Notes under the pieces: generated by a model | What the model saw: only the letters and a program-made list of their open reading frames with translations | The model's database searches: none | What the model was told of the DNA's origin: nothing | Origin: an uncultured Eubacterium sp. | GTDB lineage: Bacteria; Bacillota; Clostridia; Oscillospirales; Acutalibacteraceae | Length of the DNA stretch: 5,423 nucleotides | Direction of reading: 5' to 3' | NCBI GenBank assembly: GCA_945980015.1 | Contig: CAMFQI010000101.1 | Span: 1 to 5,423 of the forward strand | In this document: in pieces, positions 1 to 5,385 of the stretch | Layout of the letters: the number at the start of each line of letters is the position of its first letter | How positions within the stretch are numbered: the first letter of the stretch is position 1 | Position numbers and translations under genes: made by a program

Positions 1-1
1 C

Positions 2-382
2 ACGGCGGTTATCAGCTTTTACGACCCCATTGACCGCAGAAACAAGAACGATTATACACCTGTTGATTATTCGGACAAGGCTGACAGAGTGTTTTATGTT
101 CCGATTTATGACATTGATATTGAGGTGCTTGGTGATTTCGGTCTTACTTATGAAACATATTTCCCTGAGGTAAATGTACTTGCCAAATTTATTGACAAAG
201 CAAAAAATGACGGGATGGATATAATCTGTTAATGCGAATATGGACAAAGCCGTAGCGCAGGCTGTGCCGCCGCAATACTTGAACATTATTATAAAAACGG
301 AATTTCAATTTTCGTCGATTACCGTTATTATCCAAATCAGCTAATATACCATAAGGTGTTTGATGCACTGAAAAATCTGTAA
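2..382 (+). pseudogene. Tyrosine-phosphatase-like protein, 5'-truncated and interrupted by an in-frame TAA
   Basis: One frame runs from the left edge to a TAA at 380-382 and is broken by a single TAA at 230-232. The 76 codons before the stop begin TAVISFYDPIDRR and end GMDIIC. The 49 codons after it begin CEYGQSRSAG, which fits the protein tyrosine phosphatase loop C-X5-R, with Cys at 233-235 and Arg at 251-253. The two halves continue each other naturally, so this is one gene with a premature stop, or a base error, not two genes. CAA to TAA is the simplest single change. No in-frame ATG follows the stop, so the catalytic half could not easily restart. The start codon lies outside the window. 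The intact protein would be a small cytoplasmic phosphatase-like enzyme; its substrate cannot be inferred, and a general-acid Asp could not be assigned. It lies 43 bases upstream of the next gene on the same strand. Confidence 0.7.
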
Positions 383-410
383 AATCACGTTTAATGCATA
401 ATGCTATAAC

Positions 411-419
411 AAAGGAGGT
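411..419 (+). promoter_or_regulatory. Strong ribosome binding site for the PolC-like gene
   Basis: AAAGGAGGT lies six bases before the ATG at 426-428 and is nearly a full match to the 16S anti-Shine-Dalgarno. It fixes this start. The 43-base gap after the preceding gene holds this site and no obvious promoter or terminator, so the two genes may be co-transcribed. Confidence 0.85.
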
Positions 420-425
420 AATCGT

Positions 426-1451
426 ATGAGATTTGTCGTTGCAAAACCACAAAGTAGAATGAGCTTCGGTGATTTGTTTTATTCTTTTCCTGACGATTTA
501 GCTATGAATAATGAATTCGACCGAATAATTGAAGGCTGCAACAGTAAAGCAAATTCAGAATTAAATCATCAGATTAGAGAACGGTTAAAAAAGGAAGTAG
601 AAGTAATAAAGGAAACCGATAACCAAATTACTATTTGCATTATAAAAGCGATAACAGATTATTCTCACGAATTAGGCTATCCTGTTACTCTGTTTGGGGA
701 AGAAGCCGGAACAGTAATAATGTACCTAATCGGTGCATCAAATGTTCATCCCAATCAAATTGAATACAGTGATTTTTCTTCCGAATTCTTTATCAGTAAT
801 CTTTACAAAAAAGAAGGATTTTTCACCCTTGCTATTGCAGAACCGGTAAGGACAAAGCTGCAATCTATACTTAACGATAAATTTGCTCATATTAAATCAA
901 GCAACGAAATATACAAGCGAATTAATTTGCCCAATTACGATTCACTTGAACAAGTCAAAAAGCTATCGGATTTAACAGGTGTAAATTGCTTTGAACAACA
1001 ATATTTTGATGTAATCAATTCACTGTATATTGATATTTATAAAGATATGTTCGGCGAGGAACCTAACCTTGAAGGAGCTGTTTGTGTAAATGAGCTAAAT
1101 AAACTGTATGCATATAATAAGTGCTCTCATAATCACGAAAAAAGTATTAGGTATTTTAATGAATTAAGTAGCTACCTGTTTAGAGATGATTTTTATAAAG
1201 CTTTTATGGATTCAGACATTTATTCTGAAAACGCAATATTTCTGGCATACAGGGGAATATGGAAAAGCGATAAAGCAGGATATATTAAATGTTTAGAGGA
1301 AAATAATGTTTCGCCAAATTGTTTGTCCTGTTTTAAAGAATTTACAAATATTTGGAGCAAAGCAACATGTATGAGCAGAATAAATGTAATGTTGGCTTTA
1401 AAATGGTATGAAATACATTTTCCTGAAGAATACGAAAAAATCGTAAAATAA
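426..1451 (+). CDS. PolC-like protein (palm/fingers part of C-type DNA polymerase III alpha), probably catalytically inactive
   Basis: This 341-residue protein has no signal peptide or membrane segment. Several segments match, by eye and in the right order, the C-terminal part of Firmicutes PolC. Residues 50-90 (IRERLKKEVEVI then HELGYPV) resemble the PolC RERLEKEL...DGYLVGSRGS region. YLIGASNVHPN (100-110) with SEFF (119-122) resembles the GITEVNP...SEFF segment. LPNYDSLEQVKKLSDLTGVN (168-187) resembles GHDDPTMIRMLQDLTGID. Residues 271-333 (FLAYRG, NNVSPNCLSCFKEF, WSKA, ALKWYEIHFP) resemble the YLIYKG...KAH...AYFKVHHP end. PolC itself is about 1,400 residues. The exonuclease, PHP and OB parts are absent, the SRGSxGSS loop reads LFGEEAGTV, and the catalytic PDIDLNF segment seems deleted. 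It therefore probably does not synthesise DNA; a binding, regulatory or decoy role is open. The relation to PolC is inferred from memory of motifs, not from an alignment. The gene is AT-rich compared with the operon to its right. Confidence 0.65.
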   Translation: MRFVVAKPQSRMSFGDLFYSFPDDLAMNNEFDRIIEGCNSKANSELNHQIRERLKKEVEVIKETDNQITICIIKAITDYSHELGYPVTLFGEEAGTVIMYLIGASNVHPNQIEYSDFSSEFFISNLYKKEGFFTLAIAEPVRTKLQSILNDKFAHIKSSNEIYKRINLPNYDSLEQVKKLSDLTGVNCFEQQYFDVINSLYIDIYKDMFGEEPNLEGAVCVNELNKLYAYNKCSHNHEKSIRYFNELSSYLFRDDFYKAFMDSDIYSENAIFLAYRGIWKSDKAGYIKCLEENNVSPNCLSCFKEFTNIWSKATCMSRINVMLALKWYEIHFPEEYEKIVK

Positions 1452-1452
1452 C

Positions 1453-1490
1453 AACAGCCTATGGGCAATCAATTACTCATAGGCTGTTTT
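1453..1490 (+). terminator. Intrinsic terminator after the PolC-like gene
   Basis: AACAGCCTATG (1453-1463) pairs perfectly with CATAGGCTGTT (1478-1488). A G-U pair and a G-C pair extend the stem inward to a 10-base loop, and TTTT follows at 1487-1490. It starts two bases after the stop codon. On the minus strand the hairpin is followed by GTTATTTT, so it may also act weakly as a backstop for the operon coming from the right. Confidence 0.85.
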
Positions 1491-1512
1491 ATAAAGCCGC
1501 TTAAACGCAACA

Positions 1513-1546
1513 ATGCAGTCAAGGGCAAGCTTGCCCTTGACTGCAT
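1513..1546. repeat. Perfect 34-bp palindrome, possible bidirectional terminator or dispersed repeat
   Basis: ATGCAGTCAAGGGCAAG (1513-1529) is followed directly by its exact reverse complement (1530-1546), centred on AGCT with no spacer. As RNA it would form a hairpin of about 15 pairs with a four-base loop. A T-rich run (TTTATTTTTTT, about 1554-1564) lies a few bases to the right, which suits termination on the plus strand. On the minus strand the following tract (TGTTGCGTTT) is less U-rich, but this is still the best placed terminator candidate for the moaD operon. An exact palindrome of this length could also be a dispersed intergenic repeat. Confidence 0.6.
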
Positions 1547-1606
1547 CAGCATCTTTATTTTTTTGGTCAACCCCAACTCTTGACAAAGAGCCATTATAAT
1601 TTTTCA

Positions 1607-1630
1607 TACTGTATTAATTACTGTATTAAC
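1607..1630. repeat. Two copies of a 12-bp direct repeat at the moaD stop codon
   Basis: TACTGTATTAAT (1607-1618) is followed by TACTGTATTAAC (1619-1630), with 11 of 12 bases identical. The second copy contains the moaD stop codon (1626-1628). It is probably a small slippage product; no function is evident. Confidence 0.5.
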
Positions 1631-1922
1631 CACCGGCTGCCGGAGACAACAACCAAACCTGGTCACTGTCTGACAAGGCAGTTTTTTTCTTTTTGCAATG
1701 CTCTCCGTTTATATAGACGATTGCATCCTTAAATTTCAGTGATTTGCTTGGATTAAGTGCCCCGTTTCTGTTCTTGTGAGTGGTTTGTGCATCTAATTCG
1801 TAATTTTTCTTTACGATTTTTGACAGCTCAACAAAGATATCTTCCACGGTTTTTGCCTCAACCTCAACCTCTGAAAGTCCGATAGTTGTATGTAAAACAC
1901 CAAATAGCTGAACCTTAATCAT
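1626..1922 (-). CDS. moaD: MoaD/ThiS-like sulfur-carrier protein, intact 98-residue copy
   Basis: Ubiquitin-fold sulfur carrier for pterin cofactor synthesis. In the MoaD family the C-terminal Gly-Gly is adenylated by a MoeB-type E1 and converted to a thiocarboxylate, which gives sulfur to MoaE-bound precursor to make the dithiolene of molybdopterin. Visible here are the N-terminal strand MIKVQLFGVL, the segment DAIVYINGEHC (66-76) that matches the usual VNG turn, and the tail VWLLSPAAGG (89-98) ending in the essential Gly-Gly. Length 98 is slightly above the common 80-90, with a Lys-rich stretch at 77-80. The ATG at 1920-1922 has an AGGAGGT eight bases upstream (1931-1937). The 25 or so codons of AOR tail duplicated upstream of it are non-functional residue of a tandem duplication. 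In the longer frame this protein is also the C-terminal half of a fused product. It is likely dedicated to the AOR encoded upstream. Confidence 0.85.
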   Translation of the reverse strand: MIKVQLFGVLHTTIGLSEVEVEAKTVEDIFVELSKIVKKNYELDAQTTHKNRNGALNPSKSLKFKDAIVYINGEHCKKKKTALSDSDQVWLLSPAAGG

Positions 1923-2258
1923 AGAGAAAAACCTCCTTTGCTGTTTCGGGAACACGAACGCCGACTCTTTTAAGCGTTTTTCGAGTCGGTGCACCTGGTC
2001 ACTGTCTGACAAGGCAGTTTTTTTCTTTTTGCAATGCTCTCCGTTTATATAGACGATTGCATCCTTAAATTTCAGTGATTTGCTTGGATTAAGTGCCCCG
2101 TTTCTGTTCTTGTGAGTGGTTTGTGCATCTAATTCGTAATTTTTCTTTACGATTTTTGACAGCTCAACAAAGATATCTTCCACGGTTTTTGCCTCAACCT
2201 CAACCTCTGAAAGTCCGATAGTTGTATGTAAAACACCAAATAGCTGAACCTTAATCAT
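1626..2258 (-). CDS. Tandem MoaD-linker-MoaD frame created by the duplication (210 residues)
   Basis: The AOR-proximal moaD copy starts at the ATG at 2256-2258. This start overlaps the AOR stop in ATGATTAA, and AGGAGGT lies at 2267-2273. Its first 89 codons equal the intact copy, but it lacks the last nine residues (WLLSPAAGG). At the duplication junction it enters duplicated AOR tail read in another frame, giving a 23-residue basic linker (HRLEKRLKESAFVF...), and then continues in frame into the complete second MoaD. Only the C-terminal half has Gly-Gly. If the sequence is real, the cell could make the fusion and, from the internal ribosome binding site, normal MoaD. If the duplication is an assembly error, the true gene is the single 98-residue form placed directly after AOR. 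A still longer frame opening at 2330 is not the start: it has no ribosome binding site and its N-terminus is AOR sequence out of frame. Confidence 0.55.
   Translation of the reverse strand: MIKVQLFGVLHTTIGLSEVEVEAKTVEDIFVELSKIVKKNYELDAQTTHKNRNGALNPSKSLKFKDAIVYINGEHCKKKKTALSDSDQVHRLEKRLKESAFVFPKQQRRFFSMIKVQLFGVLHTTIGLSEVEVEAKTVEDIFVELSKIVKKNYELDAQTTHKNRNGALNPSKSLKFKDAIVYINGEHCKKKKTALSDSDQVWLLSPAAGG
1931..1937 (-). promoter_or_regulatory. Ribosome binding site of the intact moaD copy
   Basis: AGGAGGT on the minus strand, eight bases before the ATG at 1920-1922. It lies inside the longer fused frame, so it could drive internal initiation of the normal-length MoaD. Confidence 0.8.
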
Positions 2259-4179
2259 AGAGAAAAACCTCCTTTGCTGTTTCGGGAACACGAACGCCGA
2301 CTCTTTTAAGCGTTTTTCGAGTCGGTGCACCGTCCTTCCAGCCTCTAAGCTTGTAGTAAGTTTTTTTCATAGCCTCAAGAGGAACCTTAGTTCTGCTGTC
2401 GCCTTTTACCTGTTCCTCGTCGGTTAATCTTCCCGGTAAAGTATCTGTGTCCTTTGATACAGGCTGACCTAAAATAACATTTGCAAGGCGTTCTGTATTG
2501 TATCCGCGCTCGCCTGCTCTTAAGAATTTACCGAAATTATACTTAAGTCCTGTTGCGGCAGAGATGACTCTGGGATACTGCATAATAGGAAGATTTATAG
2601 GCAAAAGCATTGGCAGTCTGTCAAAGATAAATGTAACAGGAAGAGAATACTTCATAACCGTATTTACAATTTTGGCAATTAATGAGGATGGTCTTTTTAC
2701 AACAAAGCCGGGCAATATAGCGTAAGAAGTAAATACACAAAAGCCTGCTGCAGATGCACCCTCCATAACATTTTGGAACATAATTGTAAGCCCTGCCTTG
2801 CCCTTTGTTGTATAAGAGTCAACGTTAAGTCCAAGTCCCTCAAGAACTACCATATAGCCTGCGTTCAGGTGACAGCCTCCACGGTTTGAGGTTGCATATC
2901 CAAGACCGTGTCCTACTGCACCACGAGGCTCATATGCGGCAAGCTCTAAGCCCTTTGCGTTAATTGCAAATTCCTTCCCGCCGAATTTTTCGCTCATCTT
3001 TCTTGTGCCGTTTGCAAGCTCGTCGCCTATGCCTCTTCTGTATGCAATGTCGTGCCAAACCTCGCTCAAATTATCTGTTTGACCGAAGCTGAGACCGCTG
3101 TCCCACATTCCTTTTTCATTGAGCTCCATTGCAAATGCAACGCTTCCTGCGGCAGAAATAGTATCAATACCCAATTCATCAAGCTCGTAATTCCACTTGA
3201 TAATCTTTTCAAGGTCATCATTAAGTAGGTTAGGACCGAGAAGACCAAGCGTTTCAAGCTCCGGTCCTTTGATATTTTTACCCTCAAATCTAACACGGCG
3301 TTCGCATTTCATCGGGCAGGAGTGACATCCTGCGTTTATAATTAAGTGCTCGTCTGCGAGCTTTTCACCCGAAACCTTTGCGAAATTGTCGAATCGTCCG
3401 TCGCCGAAATTCTTTGTTGCGAGTATGCGGTGAGCCTGCATAGGTGCAACCAAGCCTGCTGTACCTAATTTTGACAGCTGAGCGCCTGTGATAGGGTGAT
3501 TTTTGAGCGTTTTAGTCCATTGAGCGTTGATTTTGTCTAACTTTTCTTTGTTGTAAACCTCGATTTTCTTTTTGCCGTAGGTAGTTACCGCCTTGAGATT
3601 TTTGTCGCCGAATACTGCGCCGACACCGCCTCTGCCTGCCGTTCTTTCGCCGCTTAACACGCAGGAATAAAGCACCTTGTTTTCGCCGGCAGGGCCAATT
3701 ACAAGCTTGCCAGTACCTGATGGAAGCTGCTTTTGTGCCTCGGTTGTAAGCATTCCCGCCATCTCGCTGACCTCGTGGAATACAACGTCGTTTTCGGTAA
3801 TTTCAACCCAAGTAAGAGTGCTTGCCCTGCCTGTAATGATAACAGAGTCGAATCCTGTTTGCTTGAGCTTTAAGCCGAAAATGCCGCCGCAGTTGGACGA
3901 GGTAACAATACCTGTAAGCGGCGAAATTGTCGAAATATTAAATCTCGACGACGACGGAGAACCACAGCCTGTTAGCGGGCCTGTTGTAACAACAAGCCAG
4001 TTATCCTCGTCAAACGCTTTCATATCGGGCGTGATGTGATTAAGCAGAATATCGCCTGCCATAATCTTTCCGCCGATTGTTCTGTCCCTGTCCTCGTCAG
4101 TCCACGGAAAATCCTTGAACGTCTTTGAGGTCAGGTCGATAAAGAGCACTCTGCCCATATATCCCTTTAGCTTTGTCAT
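2251..4179 (-). CDS. aor: Aldehyde ferredoxin oxidoreductase (AOR family, tungsten/molybdenum bis-pyranopterin and 4Fe-4S)
   Basis: Cytoplasmic oxidoreductase that typically oxidises aldehydes to carboxylates and passes electrons to ferredoxin; the substrate here is unknown. The 642 residues cover the full AOR layout. The N-terminal domain begins LKGYMGRVLFIDLT. The pterin-binding segment AGRGGVGAVFGDKNLKA is at 181-197. The cluster motif C285-X2-C288-X3-C292 is followed by acidic GPELET (305-310). A second pterin segment runs from YEPRGAVGHGLGYAT to NRGGCH (416-437), and a fourth cluster ligand, Cys481, sits in GFCVFTSY. Cysteine spacing agrees with the known Pyrococcus enzyme (288/291/295/494). 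About 58 residues separate Cys481 from ISAATG (539-544), longer than in short AORs; much of it is hydrophobic. The start is supported by GGAG at 4187-4190, seven bases before the ATG, directly after the stop of the upstream gene. The stop overlaps the moaD start by eight bases. W versus Mo cannot be decided from sequence. Confidence 0.93.
   Translation of the reverse strand: MTKLKGYMGRVLFIDLTSKTFKDFPWTDEDRDRTIGGKIMAGDILLNHITPDMKAFDEDNWLVVTTGPLTGCGSPSSSRFNISTISPLTGIVTSSNCGGIFGLKLKQTGFDSVIITGRASTLTWVEITENDVVFHEVSEMAGMLTTEAQKQLPSGTGKLVIGPAGENKVLYSCVLSGERTAGRGGVGAVFGDKNLKAVTTYGKKKIEVYNKEKLDKINAQWTKTLKNHPITGAQLSKLGTAGLVAPMQAHRILATKNFGDGRFDNFAKVSGEKLADEHLIINAGCHSCPMKCERRVRFEGKNIKGPELETLGLLGPNLLNDDLEKIIKWNYELDELGIDTISAAGSVAFAMELNEKGMWDSGLSFGQTDNLSEVWHDIAYRRGIGDELANGTRKMSEKFGGKEFAINAKGLELAAYEPRGAVGHGLGYATSNRGGCHLNAGYMVVLEGLGLNVDSYTTKGKAGLTIMFQNVMEGASAAGFCVFTSYAILPGFVVKRPSSLIAKIVNTVMKYSLPVTFIFDRLPMLLPINLPIMQYPRVISAATGLKYNFGKFLRAGERGYNTERLANVILGQPVSKDTDTLPGRLTDEEQVKGDSRTKVPLEAMKKTYYKLRGWKDGAPTRKTLKRVGVRVPETAKEVFLYD
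2267..2273 (-). promoter_or_regulatory. Ribosome binding site of the AOR-proximal moaD copy
   Basis: AGGAGGT on the minus strand lies inside the AOR reading frame, eight bases before the ATG at 2256-2258. It suggests that AOR and MoaD are translated from the same message, with strong independent initiation for the carrier protein. Confidence 0.75.
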
Positions 4180-4190
4180 ACGTTTTCTCC

Positions 4191-4868
4191 TTATTTATTA
4201 CATAGCGGACAATCCCTGCCGCTTTTTATTTTCAGTCTTGATATATTCAAATTGTCAACAACAATGAGCTCACAGCCGTTCGTGTATTCGTTGTCCAAAA
4301 GACGGTTTATTGCAAGCTGCGCCTGAATTGAGCCGATAATTCCTGCCGTTGCGCTTGAATTATATGTTTTGCAGTCACATTCATTTAACATTCCGGCACA
4401 AGCAAGACACGGCGTTTTATTCGGCACGTAAAGATATGCAATTCCGAAAAAGCCGTTTACGCCACCGTTTACCAAGGGGATATTATTTTTATAGCAAAAT
4501 TCCTGAGTAATTTCTCTTGCGTCAATATTGTCAACCGCAAGAATAACTATATCCGTTTCCTTTGCAAATTCAAAGTCAACAACAGCGGTTATTTTTTTGT
4601 TTATGTAATTAACCGAAATTTCCGTAGCATAATTTGAAAGAAAAGCTCCTGCCTGAGCACATTTCGACTTGCCGAGCATTGAACGGTCATAGAAAAACTG
4701 ACGGTTGAGATTTTTTTCTTCAACAACGTCGAAGTCGCACACGGTGAGCTTTCCTATTCCTGCACCTGCAAGATGAGTGCATATATTGACACCTAAACCG
4801 CCGCAGCCTATCACAACGGCAGATTTATCGGAAATATCATAGCCTTGAATTTCTGCCTTATTTACCAT
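4191..4868 (-). CDS. moeB: MoeB/ThiF/HesA-family E1-like adenylyltransferase, short form
   Basis: Predicted to use ATP to adenylate the C-terminal Gly-Gly of the MoaD-like carrier encoded downstream, preparing it for sulfur loading. In the 225-residue protein the Rossmann motif IGCGGLG is at 20-26, followed by acidic DFD (45-47), NLNRQ (53-57, conserved Arg56) and Lys67/Lys69 in GKSK. AVDN (111-114, Asp113) and GIIGSIQAQLA (176-186) match the usual E1 core. Two CXXC pairs, CLAC (154-157) and CPLC (220-223), form the expected structural zinc site. There is no C-terminal rhodanese domain, so sulfur must come from another protein. An ATG at 4910 gives 14 extra residues but lies well inside mogA. 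I prefer the ATG at 4866-4868, which overlaps the mogA stop by 11 bases and begins at the normal family N-terminus. ThiF-like thiamine function is possible, but the neighbours favour molybdopterin. Confidence 0.85.
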   Translation of the reverse strand: MVNKAEIQGYDISDKSAVVIGCGGLGVNICTHLAGAGIGKLTVCDFDVVEEKNLNRQFFYDRSMLGKSKCAQAGAFLSNYATEISVNYINKKITAVVDFEFAKETDIVILAVDNIDAREITQEFCYKNNIPLVNGGVNGFFGIAYLYVPNKTPCLACAGMLNECDCKTYNSSATAGIIGSIQAQLAINRLLDNEYTNGCELIVVDNLNISRLKIKSGRDCPLCNK

Positions 4869-5352
4869 AATTTCCACCACAAGAAATCGTATTGCCTGCC
4901 AGGGTTTCAACTGCGTGAGCTAAAACAGGCTTAACTATTTCAAGAGCTTCACGTACAGCCTTAGGACTGCCGGGCAAATTGATGATAAGCGTTGATTTTC
5001 TTGTTCCGCTTACTGCTCTCGAAAGCATCGCCCTGTCAGTAATTTTAAGGCTGTATGCTCTGATTGCTTCAGGTATTCCCGGCACCTCTTTTTCTATAAC
5101 GGATTTTGTTGCCTCGGGTGTAACATCTCTCGGTGCAAGACCTGTACCGCCGGTTGTAAACACAACATCCACCTTTAATTCATCGCAAAAGCGAATTAAC
5201 TCATTTTTGATTTTTTCTTTTTCGTCAGGAACTACCACATAATCCTGAGTGTGTGCCATATCCGACATTATTTCCTTAATGAGAGGTCCGCTTTTGTCCT
5301 CACATTCATTTTTGCTGCAACGATCACTTGCACATAAAATTGCTATTTTCAT
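4858..5352 (-). CDS. mogA: Molybdopterin adenylyltransferase, MogA/MoaB family
   Basis: MogA adenylates molybdopterin to MPT-AMP before metal insertion; in tungsten users the MoaB form does the same for tungstopterin. The 164-residue length is normal for the single-domain family. Visible motifs are SDRCSKNECEDKSGP (9-23, matching the usual SDR...ED.SGP start), TTGGTGLAPRDVTPEAT (66-82, with the Asp of PRDV expected at the active site), AMLSRAVSGTR (108-118) and INLPGSPKAVREA (124-136). The ATG at 5350-5352 is preceded by GGGGAG (5357-5362) four bases upstream, slightly close but usable. It is the first gene of the visible minus-strand operon. Only about 33 bases of true upstream sequence remain before the adapter, so its promoter or any further upstream genes cannot be seen. 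MogA and MoaB cannot be told apart with certainty by eye. Confidence 0.9.
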   Translation of the reverse strand: MKIAILCASDRCSKNECEDKSGPLIKEIMSDMAHTQDYVVVPDEKEKIKNELIRFCDELKVDVVFTTGGTGLAPRDVTPEATKSVIEKEVPGIPEAIRAYSLKITDRAMLSRAVSGTRKSTLIINLPGSPKAVREALEIVKPVLAHAVETLAGNTISCGGNYGK

Positions 5353-5385
5353 AAAACTCCCCGTTTCTATAAACTATATTAACAC

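Larger units (their letters stand above)
1657..2328. repeat. Exact 336-bp tandem duplication (two units)
   Basis: Unit one is 1657-1992 and unit two is 1993-2328. I compared them base by base and found no difference. The trinucleotide ACC occurs at the start of each unit and again at 2329-2331, a three-base microhomology typical of a simple tandem duplication. Each unit holds the last 26 or so codons of the AOR gene, the moaD ribosome binding site and the first 89 moaD codons. The length is a multiple of three, so the frame stays open. The absence of any divergence means either a very recent event or an assembly product. Confidence 0.95.

Noticed and set aside
230..232. Stop-codon reassignment or programmed read-through at the TAA in the phosphatase-like gene
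   Set aside because: Neighbouring genes use TAA as a normal stop, and no recoding signal is evident. A mutation or base error is simpler.
189..452. A minus-strand open frame of 87 codons over the phosphatase-like and PolC-like gene boundary
   Set aside because: It runs antisense across the phosphatase loop and the start of the next gene, and the plus-strand reading shows clear family motifs.
1580..1600. TTGACA and TATAAT on the plus strand resembling a sigma-70 promoter
   Set aside because: The two boxes are only 9 bases apart, far from the needed 16-18. At the correct distance no good -10 box is present, and transcription would run antisense into moaD.
2259..2330. Extension of the duplicated moaD frame to an ATG at 2330
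   Set aside because: This part is AOR coding sequence in another frame with no ribosome binding site. The strong AGGAGGT at 2267-2273 points to the ATG at 2256-2258.
3677..4039. A plus-strand open frame of 120 codons inside the AOR gene
   Set aside because: It is antisense to a clearly conserved part of AOR and has no recognisable protein features; a frame shadow.
4869..4910. An upstream ATG extending the MoeB-like protein by 14 residues
   Set aside because: It lies 50 bases inside mogA and adds residues with no family match. The ATG at 4866-4868 gives the usual N-terminus and a typical short overlap.
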